DNA from: Phorcus lineatus
Taxonomy: Eukaryota > Mollusca > Gastropoda > Trochida > Trochidae
Reading direction: 5' to 3'
Length of the DNA: 64,000 nucleotides
Assembly: GCA_921293015.1 (NCBI GenBank)
Contig: OV121089.1
Location: 49,299,220 to 49,363,219 of the forward strand
In this document: in pieces, positions 1 to 12,200 of the stretch
Layout of the letters: each line of letters begins with the position of its first letter
Numbering within the stretch: the stretch's first letter is position 1
The notes under the pieces: model-generated
Databases searched by the model: none
Told to the model about the DNA's origin: nothing
What the model saw: the letters and a program-made list of their open reading frames with translations, nothing else
Made by a program: the position numbers and the translations under genes

Positions 1-990
1 GTGACAGCTTTCAATGGAGGAAGACTCAGTCGCCAGTCGACTTTGGTGACCTTGACGTCATTTTCAAGGTCACCACGACAAACTCGTGAAGCTTAGCACC
101 TAGAGTGTTCATATTTGATGACAGCTTTCAATGGAGGAAGACTCAGACGCCAGTCGACTTTGGTGACCTTGACGTCATTTTCAAGGTCACCACGACACCA
201 CGTATGTCCGGATTCTTGTTAACGCAATAACTCATGAAGCTTAGCACCTAGAGTGGTCAAATTTGGTGACAGCTTTCATTGGAGGAAGACTCAGACGCCA
301 GTCGACTTTGGTGACCTTGAGGTCATTTTCAAGGTCACAACGACAAACTCGTGAAGCTTAGCACCTAGAGTGTTCATATTTGGTGACAGCTTTCAATGGA
401 GGAAGACTCAGACGCCAGTCGACTTTAGTGACCTTGACGTCATTTTCAAGGTCACCACGACACTACGTACGCTAGGACTCTTGTTAACGCGATAACTTAT
501 GAAGCTTAGCACCTAGAGTGTTCATATTTGATGACAGCTTTCAATGGAGGAAGACTCAGACGCCAGTCGACTTTGGTGACCTTGACGTCATTTTTAAGGT
601 CACCATGACACTACGTCTCTCCGGATTCTTGTTAATGAGATAACTCATGAAGCTTAGCACCTAGAGTGGTCATATTTGGTGACAGCTTTTGATGGAGGAA
701 GACTCAGAAGACAGTCGACATTGGTGACCATGACGTCATTTTCAAGGTCACTACGACACTTTGACCAATTTCTAATACATTGTTAACGTGCACCTAGTGT
801 TCATATTTGTTGACAGCCTTCAATGGCGGAAGACTCAGATGCCAGTCGACTTTGATGACCTTGACCTCATTTTCAAGGTCTTCACGACACTTTGACCACT
901 GTGTAATACATTGTTAATGCGGTATCTCGTAAAGCTTACTCAGATGCCAGTCGACTTTGATGACCTTGACCTCATTTTCAATAATAATAT
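1..990. repeat. Tandem array of ~117/148-bp units with CRE and nuclear-receptor half-site palindromes
   Basis: About eight copies of one unit start near 3, 120, 268, 385, 533, 681 and 812, with a last partial copy near 940. Spacing alternates between about 117 and 148 bp because some copies carry an extra ~31-bp segment, so the array has a two-unit higher-order pattern. Most copies contain TGACCTTGA and TCAAGGTCA as inverted arms around TGACGTCA, for example at 47-72. Copies decay rightwards: the CRE is lost in copy 3 and one arm in copies 5 and 7. No coding potential is seen. It lies upstream of the first visible SMG6 exon, either in an intron or 5' of an alternative start. Confidence 0.9.
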
Positions 991-3192
991 TAATTATGCC
1001 AAATATCTCATAACGGCGGGGGACATTGCCATGTTAGTGGCAAACGCTTGTTGGTTTTTGTTTTCAAAATGAACTGTTCTAATAAAAATACTCAGGTTCC
1101 TCCGAAAGGCATAACATTGTAACATAAGCTATTTTGCAATATTTCAGCCTCTGTAAACACTGATGAATAAAAAACATATTTACATTTTGAATATCTAATA
1201 ATAAAGAAGACTCAAAGTTCAATGTGCATATTCGAAAAAAGTGAGGCTTTCTGAAAGTGTATGAAATATAATTGAGGTTGTTTGAATGATAACATTTGAA
1301 AGAATGTCTCTGGTGGCACAACTAACTTTAATTGTATCCAATCATGTTTCTAAATTTCTAGTGCTGCTGTTGAGCTACCTCTGTTTGTAGAGAATCAACT
1401 TAGTTACGAGAATAAAGTTTTATTTAATTGCTTTCAAAAATATATTAGTGAAAATAGCATATTAGTGTTGTTTGTCAGTTCATATGGCAATATGGATGTA
1501 TGAATGTGTTTGGCGCACCTTTAGAATCCCTCACCATAAAATTCTCGTGATGAAAGTTTATAAAAGCACGCGCCTGCAGCGCCTTATATATAAGAGAAGC
1601 ACACACCAGCGGACTGATCTCTGTAAGGAGACATTTTAGACGAAAATAGAGGTAATTTTTTTGTCTATCAGCAAAAGTTTGATTTAAAACTGTCTGAAAG
1701 ACGATAGTTTTAAACAAGAATTTTAATATTACTTAAAAATATCCATCCGATCTTTGGCAAACGAGGGAAAATCCTGATGACGTATCTGATCGCTGATTGG
1801 TCAATTCTTACCTCACGTGAAGAATGTTTCCAAATAAGTAAGAGGCTACTTGGGGAAAATCTCATGACAGAAAGGGTGATGTTTTTGTTTACGTTAAGTT
1901 TTTGTAATTTTCCGTTTATGATGCTGCGTATATTGGTTACATTAGTGTTTTAACGACTAAGTGTCATTATATCTGTAAGGAATTATTTTGTGTAACACTT
2001 TTTGAATGAGCATATTCATTTTTAAACAAAACTTGGAAGGATTCACAGGAAAGACCTAGCCTAAGTGAAAATGTCAATGCTTTCATTAACTTCCATGGTA
2101 AATGAAACTAAATTCGCACGCTACTAAATGCATTTAAGATATTGTTAAATCACTTATATATATATAGATAATTTTCATTGAAACTTACCTTGTAGTAAAT
2201 TTTATTATAAGATCTAATCATACTTTTTTTTTTGGTTGCTTTGAAAATTTACACCCCGGGCCGATTCACTATTCAAGATGAAGCTAGGCTTACATTACTA
2301 CATCATTTAACATTACCCTTGAAACAAAAATGCATCTAATCAAAGGGATGAGAATATCATGATGTGTCCAGGGGTTAACTCGTAACCTATTGTCAGTAAT
2401 CAAAACTAGATGCAACGCAAATCAAACACCAAATCACTCGGTCACGTAAGAAAATAAATATAGCAATTCTTACACAAAATGACCGACATCAACCTAAAAT
2501 GACAGTACTATTTAACCTCTGTTAATTGCATCATCTAAGAGGGGATCCAAGGGTTAAATAACATCGTCAAAATGTATCCAAGGCAAAGCCTCCATCAGAC
2601 GCCCAGAAAAAAACAACATGTTGTGGAAATCGAAGAGAACCTTCACCTACTGACACAAAAGTAACAATATTTCTTGAAATCATGACTGTGACAATCCCTG
2701 AACAATAATACTAACCACAAGATACGATGTTAGCGTGGGGCCTAGTGCGAAATAAGATCAACAATTTGTACCCAAAGGGCTAAAATTTTCAAAACCGTCA
2801 ATCGGGCAGGAGTCACAGTAAACGTAAATGGCGTCAAGTCTAACACCTCTCGCTTCAATGACCAATAGCGTCTGCGCATGTCTGGTTAGAAAAGTGTTCT
2901 CGAATGAAATAAAACATTCTTTTCACAAGAGGTAAATTTGGTGAGGGAATCTAAAGTTAAGCCATGTGTTTTGTGCCAAAGAAGAAATTTTTTATCCCAT
3001 CAGCACTTCTTGAGTGATCTTTTAAGTGTCACTTTAGCAGAAACTGCAAAATTGGAAAGTTCACAATGGCTGAAACGATGTGGAACAATTTCTCATGTTT
3101 ATCAACATCAAGGAGCAAGACCTGTTCATTATGTAATGGTGCTATTTTTGTGTCTTGGATAATCTTGCATTGGACTGTTGTCTTTCTTTCAG
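991..3192. other. AT-rich non-coding stretch upstream of the first visible SMG6 exon
   Basis: No convincing gene is seen; the short open frames lack splice context or recognisable domains. A TATA-like sequence lies near 1587-1596 (TTATATATAA), and a CCAAT box followed by a TGCGCATG motif lies near 2861-2880. Either could mark a promoter, but nothing downstream confirms one. The stretch ends in the pyrimidine-rich acceptor TCTTTCTTTCAG at 3181-3192. Confidence 0.5.
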
Positions 3193-3271
3193 TTGGTACC
3201 TGAAAGCCCAGCAGATAGCTCCAAAGAATGGACGTCCCTACAATCAGCTGGCAATTCTTGCCATGTACACG
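3193..3271 (+). CDS. SMG6: SMG6 exon a (EST1 domain, helical repeat)
   Basis: The exon follows AG at 3191-3192 and its first base completes a split codon. It encodes WYLKAQQIAPKNGRPYNQL and ends ...MYT before GTATGT. The NGRPYNQLA segment is the most conserved stretch of the EST1/SMG5-7 helical domain. The preceding exon is not in the window or is not recognisable. Confidence 0.95.
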
Positions 3272-6200
3272 GTATGTGGCTTACATGAGTCTGTTTCAAT
3301 AGTGCTGCCTAGCTTTATTGATTGTGTTTCAAACATTACCACAATGGCGGGAACATTTTTTTTAAAAAAATGAAATTTTCAGAATTAGCCCTTTTGAGAT
3401 ATGCAGATTTTTTTCTGCTGTTTTACAGATTTAAAGACGGTTTTATGATTATGAATTTTTGAATGGTTTGTAACAGTATATAAGTAAGTTTTGAATTCTA
3501 GGCCCTTTGTATTGTATGGCAATGTTAGATAACACTCAACATCTATTTAGCAGTGTTTCAGATCAAAGAAACCACCCGTCCGTTAAAGTGCTGTTTTTGA
3601 ATGGAATCTGAAACAACAATGGTATTCTTATAGCCTTAGCAGCATGTCTGATAGATCTTTATATGGTATTCATTGCACTGGATTTCCACTTCCTCAATTA
3701 AAGATCAAACCATTTGACCAGTGCCCTGTCCCTGTAAGAGTTAAGGACATATCAGTTTATTGCAAAATAAAAGATGATTAAGACTTTTCTGTTTGTGACA
3801 TCAGAGAAGGAAGCTAGACGCTGTGTACTACTACATGCGGAGTCTGGCCGCCAGCAACCCCTTCCTCACTGCCCGCGAGAGTCTTATGTCCGTGTTTGAA
3901 GATGTCAGGAAAAAGGTGAGTTCCTGTCTGAGTTATCCCAAAATTTCAGAGGCAAGTGGCAGTGTTACGCATCTTTATACTTTCCTTTCATCCCATGTTA
4001 AAGTTGTCTCCATAGAGGTCAGTCCGCAGCTTCTTTCTCTACAGTACACAAGTTAGTGTTTCTTTCTGCTGCCATGATGCACTACACATAATGACTTTGT
4101 GCTAACCAATTAAAACCTTTTAGAGGAGATCGTTAATTGTAGCACGGCATTGCAGAAGCGCAGAGTGTAAGTCAACCATAAAGTTTGTTATATATGGAAG
4201 TTTAACACTACCACACACCTATTCATTTTTTTTTATTAGTAGTTTTATGTGTGAATTTAGCATAGAAAAATGTCCCCTGTCAAACCGGCAAAATATGACA
4301 AAAGTTTGAATATAATAATAACAATGAAATTCATAATAAATAAAGAGTTATAAGTTGAAATATGTAGAGGATATCAATCTGCCCTTGACAAATACCATGT
4401 TATCTCATCGAGTGAGATTTAAAAGCAGTTTCTTCACAACCACAAGTGAAATATCAACTTTTCTACCTCAATAAATGAGATAATTATGGTATCTGTCAAG
4501 GGAAAGCAGATATTCTATTCATTAAATGACTTTATTCTTTTACCTGTTGAAATTGACCTTTGACTATACTGTGCCAAAAGAAAGCCAGTAACAGTGACGT
4601 CATGCAATGGTTGTGATGACGTCAGGAGAGTGACGATAAAGGTTTTCACTACTTTTGCCAGATAGAGGGTTTATTTCACTGATAGAATAGTCATGAAATA
4701 AAGATTAATACTTTTAGAAGATTTTTAGTTTGTGTTTAGACATCGATCTTGCGTCATTTTATTTACGTCTAACTCTCTAAGGCTGAAGCGAGTGAAACAA
4801 AGCGAGTGACCGAACGTGAGAAGGTGAGGAGGCTGAAGCAGAAGCGGCACAGGGAGGGACCCCGTGTTGAGATCTGGGTGTCACATGACGGGCGCAGTGT
4901 GGAGGACGAGGTGGATGAAACAAAGGAGGAGGATCTGTCAGCGCTGTCTGCTATAGAGGTCAGTTATAATGAGGTCAAGAGGTGACGTCAAGAATAAAGG
5001 CAAATTCTCCTAAGATAACTTTGCATGTTTTACTACTGCATGATGGAATTTCCAACTAGGATCAACCATGTCACATTTTGCTGATTAAGTAAAGGTTGCC
5101 AAGTGAGTTGGAGGTGTGGATGAATTGGAACACCTAGGCACGTGTGAATTATGATCCTGAGACCGAAGCCTGGTTAAATCGCACGTGCCTAGGTGTTTCA
5201 ATTCATGCAAGCCGACAACGAGGTTGACTTAACATTCAAACATTAAAATCAAGCGGCTACGGCATCACAGTTACATCACAAAATTTTCAGTTTAAGCAGT
5301 CTTGTAGAGTATTACTGTAGAGCATTGTTTTGGATTTACGCATATATCTGTTAAATGTAACAATTTTGTCTAACACTTATGAAAAGTAAGAATAAACTTT
5401 CAACAACAGCTTTAGCTAGCTTTTATTTTGAAGCATTTTAATTTTACATTTGATATTTAAGCCATGCGTAGGTAAGTGGTAAGTAATGCCACGTAACTTG
5501 CATATGAATTTGGAGATTCGCCACCCTAATCCTATAGACAGAAACTTTAATTTATATTTCAAAGTTTCAATCTTTTGAAAACATATGGATACAATTACAA
5601 AACAATTACAAACTCGGGACGCGAAATAACAGAATGTCACAAATTAAAAAAATAGATATAACTATTTTATTTGATATATCTATTGTTGTCTAAGTCTTTA
5701 ATCATTGTTTACTCAAACTTCATATATTGTCAACTTCATGTCTAATATACAGGTGAACAAGCGCTTCGTCCTCAGTTTTCTCAACATCCATGGGAAGTTA
5801 TTCACCAAGATTGGGTGAGTTGATGTTTACACTACCTTTGATGTTATATCTAGATAGGAACTTAATTCTTTATCTTTCTATTTTCATTAATCGCTAACTT
5901 ATAGATAAAATACTTTATTCTACAGCAGATACTCATTATGAATTAATTTGATAAGTAAAAATCCTGAAATTAATGACACTTTTCCGGTCATGTATTTTGT
6001 TTACTAGTTTCATTAATTTGCATTTTGACTTGATATTTGACTGAAAGAAGTTTAATGACAAACCTACAATCAGAGTAGGGTCACTTTTGAATACATTTAT
6101 GCATATTGGTGAAATAATATTTCTGCTCAATTAATCATGTTTTTGTGATATGAAATGAGCAGACTGTGTGGTTATGATAGAATGTCATGTCTATGTTCAG

Positions 6201-9200
6201 CATGGAGACATTCCCTGAGAGCTGCTGTCTGATGCTGCGGGAGTTTGAGGCATTGTTACAGCACGCACCGGTTGTCATCAGCAGCAACCGTCTTCTCCAG
6301 CTTATGGCCATAAACATGTTTGCAGTGGAGAACACCGCTCTCAAAGGTATGTATGTTAGTTTGTCCATCTGTTCTTCATGACATTTTTGTTGATTAGTGC
6401 CTAATCCTCAATCATAAGTGAATTGATTGATTTTGTAAAGTGCTAGGATTAATCATTATTAAATCGAAAATTCTTTGAAGAACCATTCCTTTTGAAGGGT
6501 CTTAAAAAGAATGTCACCATTCTGACTAATGCTTCTCTTGTTTCATTCTTGTCAACATGAACATTTTCTACCTAATTTGTTGAAAAATGCTACTTAACTT
6601 GACAGAATAACAACACAGTTTGCCTGAATGAATGCTAACACAGATTCACAACACAGTTTGCCTGAATGATTGCTAACACAGAATCACAACACAGTTTGCC
6701 TGAATGATTGCTAACACAGAATCACAACACAGTTTCACTTAATGAATGCCGACACAGAATCACAACACAGTTTCAGTGAATGAATGCCGACACAGAATCA
6801 CAACACAGTTTCAGTGAATGAATGCTTTCACAGAATCACAACACAGTTTCAGTGAATGAATGCTGACACAGAATCACAACACAGTTTCAGTGAATGAATG
6901 CCGACACAGAATCACAACACAGTTTCAGTGAATGAATGCTTTCACAGAATCACAACACAGTTTCAGTGAATGAATGCTGACACAGAATCACAACACAGTT
7001 TCAGTGAATGAATGCTTTCACAGAATCACAACACAGTTTCAGTGAATGAATGCTGACACAGAATCACAACACAGTTTCAGTGAATGAATGCCGACACAGA
7101 ATCACAACACAGTTTCACTGAATGAATGCTTTCACAGAATCACAACACAGTTTCACTGAATGAATGCTTTCACAGAATCACAACACAGTTTCACTTAATG
7201 AATGCTGACACAGAATCACAACACAGTTTCAGTGAATGAATGCCGACACAGAATCACAACACAGTTTCAGTGAATGAATGCTGACACAGAATCACAACAC
7301 AGTTTCACTTAATGAATGCCGACACAGAATCACAACACAGTTTCAGTGAATGAATGCCGACACAGAATCACAACACAGTTTCACTTAATGAATGCTTTCA
7401 CAGAATCACAACACAGTTTCAGTGAATGAATGCTGACACAGAATCACAACACAGTTTCACTGAATGAATGCTTTCACAGAATCACAACACAGTTTCACTG
7501 AATGAATGCTTTCACAGAATCACAACACAGTTTCACTGAATGAATGCTTTCACAGAATCACAACACAGTTTCACTGAATGAATGCTTTCACAGAATCACA
7601 ACACAGTTTCACTGAATGAATGCTTACAAAGAATCACACCTGTGTTCTAGACGAGAGCCTTGGGGAAACGTGTCGCTCATTGCTCCAGGAGCACGCAGTT
7701 CAGCTCGGCCTTGACATGTTTGGCCTGCTGGTAACTCACTGCTCCGACCTCTTGACCTCTCACCTCTGCTCGGCTGACTACCCTGCCCAGCTGCTCAACG
7801 AGGACCTTCACCAGCTCGTCCCCGGGGTCAAGTCTTGGTCTGATTGGATGATGTGTCACCCTCACCTCTGGAATCCCCCGCCCACTCTGAGACCCCCTGA
7901 CCTAGGGTAGGTTCACTTGTACTCATTTTTCATACAGTTGACCCATTATTATCCTCCGCCACAATGTTTGCACTTAGTTTGAGGGTGTCTTCCAAATTTG
8001 GTAATCCTTTTCTCAGAAACCATTGAAAAGAAGTTGGCGTGTGACATCAGGAAATCAATACCTTGGTGGAGTTTGAAAATGACAAGTTTGTAATTATTTT
8101 TTCCTTGGCTATTGCCGTTCTTGTGTGTTTTGCACATAGTGTGGTGTACCTTGTAAGGGGATAGCATTTCACAGAAACTATTTAAGAGAGGATTTCCAAA
8201 TTTGGTGTGTGGCAACAGGGTATCAATACTTTGCTGGAGTTTCAAAATAAGAAGTTATTGTTAATGTTTTGTTATATTAACCCTTAAGATGCGGGTCCCG
8301 GAATATTCCGGGATGAAATTAGCTTTGCCCGCAAGTCCTCTTAGCGGGATGCGAGTAGCACACTCTATTTTTCTCACGCTAACTAATTATGACCGCGGGT
8401 CTCGGTAGCGGGTCCCGGAAATTTATTGCCTAGCAGTAGTCTCAGTTCAACGCTTGTATTTTCGTTCCGGCTGCCGCTAAGCAACCGTGTTTTGTTTCGT
8501 TGGTGTTCTAAATAATGCGCGAACATGCTCCGAAAGTTATGAGAGTATTGATAATGTTTATCGTACCGAAAATAAACGTTAAAATCACTCAATTTTTCCC
8601 CACTCCCCGCCGCACGTGCTAATAGCCTGTGGGCACTTTCTACCCTCTCGCACGAGCTTACCGACCCGCGCATGCTATCGTTTACTGAGACGCGTGCATT
8701 TTGACCCTATGCACGCCTTCCTATCGCACGCCCTATGCTCTGAACCCTTGGGCGTATTACAATACCGGTTGGATCTTTTGAAAGAGCAGAAAATTGTCTT
8801 CAATTCAATATAAAATACATAACTACGCCACCTGAAATGAAGATACAGCATGTGCCGCAAAAAAGGTGATTTTTACATATTTTTAGTTTTACACCATTTT
8901 GTCACACCAATCTTCACATGATGTGGTCAACTTATTTTGACAATTTTTATATTATAAGATAGAGAGAAAGATTGTCTTTCATTCCATGTAAAATTTGTAC
9001 ATGCGCAAAAATAAATAAAGACACAGCAAGCGCCGCACAAAAAGCTAATTTCTCTATTCAAATCATGTAAACTGAACGGCGATTTTGACATGTGCCTTTA
9101 TTTCGTTTATATCTTCTCAACAGCTAGGCGTATTTTGAAATTGATTACCTCGTGATAAAGAGGAAATAATTGTCTTCGATTTGATGTAAAAAAGTTATAT

Positions 9201-12200
9201 GCAGTATATAAAATAAAGATACAGCAAGTGCCGCAAAATTGCGACTTTTCTTTATTCTTTGTGTTTTTACCATTTTCTCGCACTTTATATCACATAAAGT
9301 TCTCGGGACATTTTGAAATTTCATATATCAAAATATAGAGAAAAGGATGATCTTTATTTCCATATAAGATTTGTATGTAAACGAAAATCAGTAAATACCC
9401 GACGAGCATTGCGCAAACAGGCAATTTCTCTATTCATATCTTGTTAACCGAGAAGCGATTTTTTCAACTGCTTTTTACACTTCCTATCCATTTAACGGCA
9501 GAGCGCATTATCAACATTTTTATATCACAATAAAGAGAAAAGGATCGTCTTCAATTCTATGTAAAATTTGCAAATTACAATGAAACAATAAAGGAGCGGT
9601 AAGTGATGTCGCAATCATCAAAATCTGTTTTCAAATACCTGAGGGTACAATCTTTGCAAACTATATATATTCCAAACCAAGCGGTACATATTTATCATTT
9701 TCATATCAACGTAAAGAGGAAATAAATACCTTCATTTTCATGTGTAATTTGCCCATATTTGCATCAAAATAAAACGTGTGGAAATTATGCGACAAATGTC
9801 GCGGTAAGGCGATTATCAAAGACTTTATTCACTAGCTATACCCACGTTACGTTGGTAATAACTTCTAATTACAGTGCAAAAGATTGTTATGATTTATTTT
9901 TTCGTAAAGAAGAATAAATTGCCTTCAATTCCATATATAATTTGCATGTATACAAAGCGAATAACTTGAATTATAAAATTGGAAATAAAGACAATTTCTG
10001 TTAAGTGTGAGTGTATTTTTCAGCGGGGATACCCCGCCTGCACGCGCTGAGCGCGTGCGTTTGCCCGGGGCTACTAGCTTAGTAATATTACTGTGGGGGT
10101 CAGAACGTTATCGGGATTTATCACTACCATGCTTTCGTTATTTATATCTTTCGTTTAGGATGGCGTATCGTAATAAAATTTATCGTGAAATATAGAGCAA
10201 GAAATTAGCTTCAATTCCGTATATAATTTGCATGTGTGCACTCAGTGATTAAATGATTTTATAATGTTTGAAATGAAGACAATTTTTAAAATTTAGTAAA
10301 ATTCGTTCCAGACATATTATAAAAATAATTTTTATATCGATGTGAAAAGGAACAATTCATCTTTAGTTTCGTTTTGATTTCGCGCATGCGCTCTTGGAAT
10401 TTATTGAGTTATGGCGCCCGAATTGAAAACAAGTTTACTTCGGTTGTAGAAACCGTTCCAGGGGTGATAGAAATTTCATTCAAAGTGTCAAGTAAGTATC
10501 ATCCATTTATAACACGGGATTCGCCGACTAGCTTTGTATAAAACGACGATAACGTCCGTATTCCGCCATGTAAACACGCCATATGTTGTTAAAACGGTCG
10601 CATCTGGCGGCGCTGGAAAATTCGGCCACAGGGGCTAATTGCGTTATTACCGTAGCGAGGCGAGTGCTGGAAAATTCAGCCACGGGGGCAAAACTGGTCA
10701 AAATAATATTCAGCAACGGAAGGGTTAATCTGACTAAGGGCAACTAGGAAAAGGTTGTTGGGTAAGGTGTAGTCCAGCATATAACTAGACGTCTACGCAC
10801 ATACCAAGGTGTGCTTCAACGTCTAGCCGGCGAGTGAATTTTCTTTGACGCACTCTAGTCACGACCGAGAGGCGAAACGGGTTTAGATCAAAATGAGAAT
10901 GAAATCTTGATCTTTCAATTACTTTATGTGTTTGGGTTGCTAAAACTAATATTCACCTTTGATTTGGGACACTGACCTTCACTTTATTAGTCTCAGGTTA
11001 TTACTTACGAGTTTTGAAACCTAGCTACCCCCTTATTTACTTTTAGTTAGCGGCCATTTTAATATGCTAATTAACTGTTTTTTAAAAAGCGGATTCCGAT
11101 TAAAACGGACCGTGATTAACCTAACGTTTACTACTTGATGGGGGAATCACACTTTCAGCAGTTGTAGACAATGACATTCGTGTTTCATAAAAAAAAACCT
11201 TATAAAAACATCTGCAGATATACTTCATAGATGATATTATCAATACATCTATTTGGAAATAGTTTCAAATTATTTGAAATAAATACATTTATAGACGACA
11301 ATATTTTATGATTTCTGACCTCGTGGAATGAAATTTATGAATCACTCTCTTGAATATTATCTGAACATATGTATCTGCGATACGTTTATTCCCCTTTCCT
11401 ATTTCTTGCGTGACGTAAATTATTCGTAAAGAGACTAAAGAGAGCATACAAACCTAATTTTTACTGTCACGTGCATACGGCCGATCCTCTTGCCAACAAC
11501 TAATGAAAAAGAAAGCGTCTGTGATCTGAAGTGACCGACGACGTCGGCGAAAAATGTGCGCTAGCATAGCAATCAACAAAGAAATAAAATTATTCCGCTT
11601 TCAAAATTGCGAAGAACCCGTTTCCAGGAGATTTAATCATATAGTCTGGAGCTTAAATAGTTATTGGATTCCTACGGTTTTCATACACGTCGTCTCCATG
11701 TTTGTTTCCCAACGCTTTGGAACGTTATCTACTTTTGCATGGTCAGGTGGCAGGTTTTCATGATCAAGTTCGTTCTCTGAGGTTGTTATACAGTCAATGA
11801 AGGATGGATGTGAAGGTTGATCCAATATATTAAATTTATCTCAACATGTTTGATCGGTCATTGTCATTTGAAACTACTTCGAACCATTGTTCAGTATTTA
11901 AGATCCTCATTTCAGAGGCCGCCGTAAGAGTTTTGAATAAATCTTTATCGGGTTGTACATGAAACAAAAATTCCTTTTGACGATCGACGAAATAAGAGTA
12001 TGTTTAATATCTTCACCTGTCTCGAAAACAAAGTCCATGTAGTCAAAGATAGTCATAAACGGAACTCGAAGGCCCGTAATTATTACAGCTACTTTTGAGT
12101 GGGTTGAAATTATCATGTGTATTTGCGATAAGTTTAAAAAAGAATTATACTTTTTTTGGACATAATAGAATAGAAATTAAGTGGTGCATGACCATACAAT

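Noticed and set aside
1021-1060. A GDIA-like peptide that could be the missing upstream SMG6 exon
   Set aside because: Only four residues match and the frame then diverges; no donor fits the phase needed by the exon at 3193.
1560-1640. TATA-like promoter (TTATATATAA) with a downstream transcript
   Set aside because: No coding exon, conserved start or splice donor follows, and such sequence is common in AT-rich DNA.
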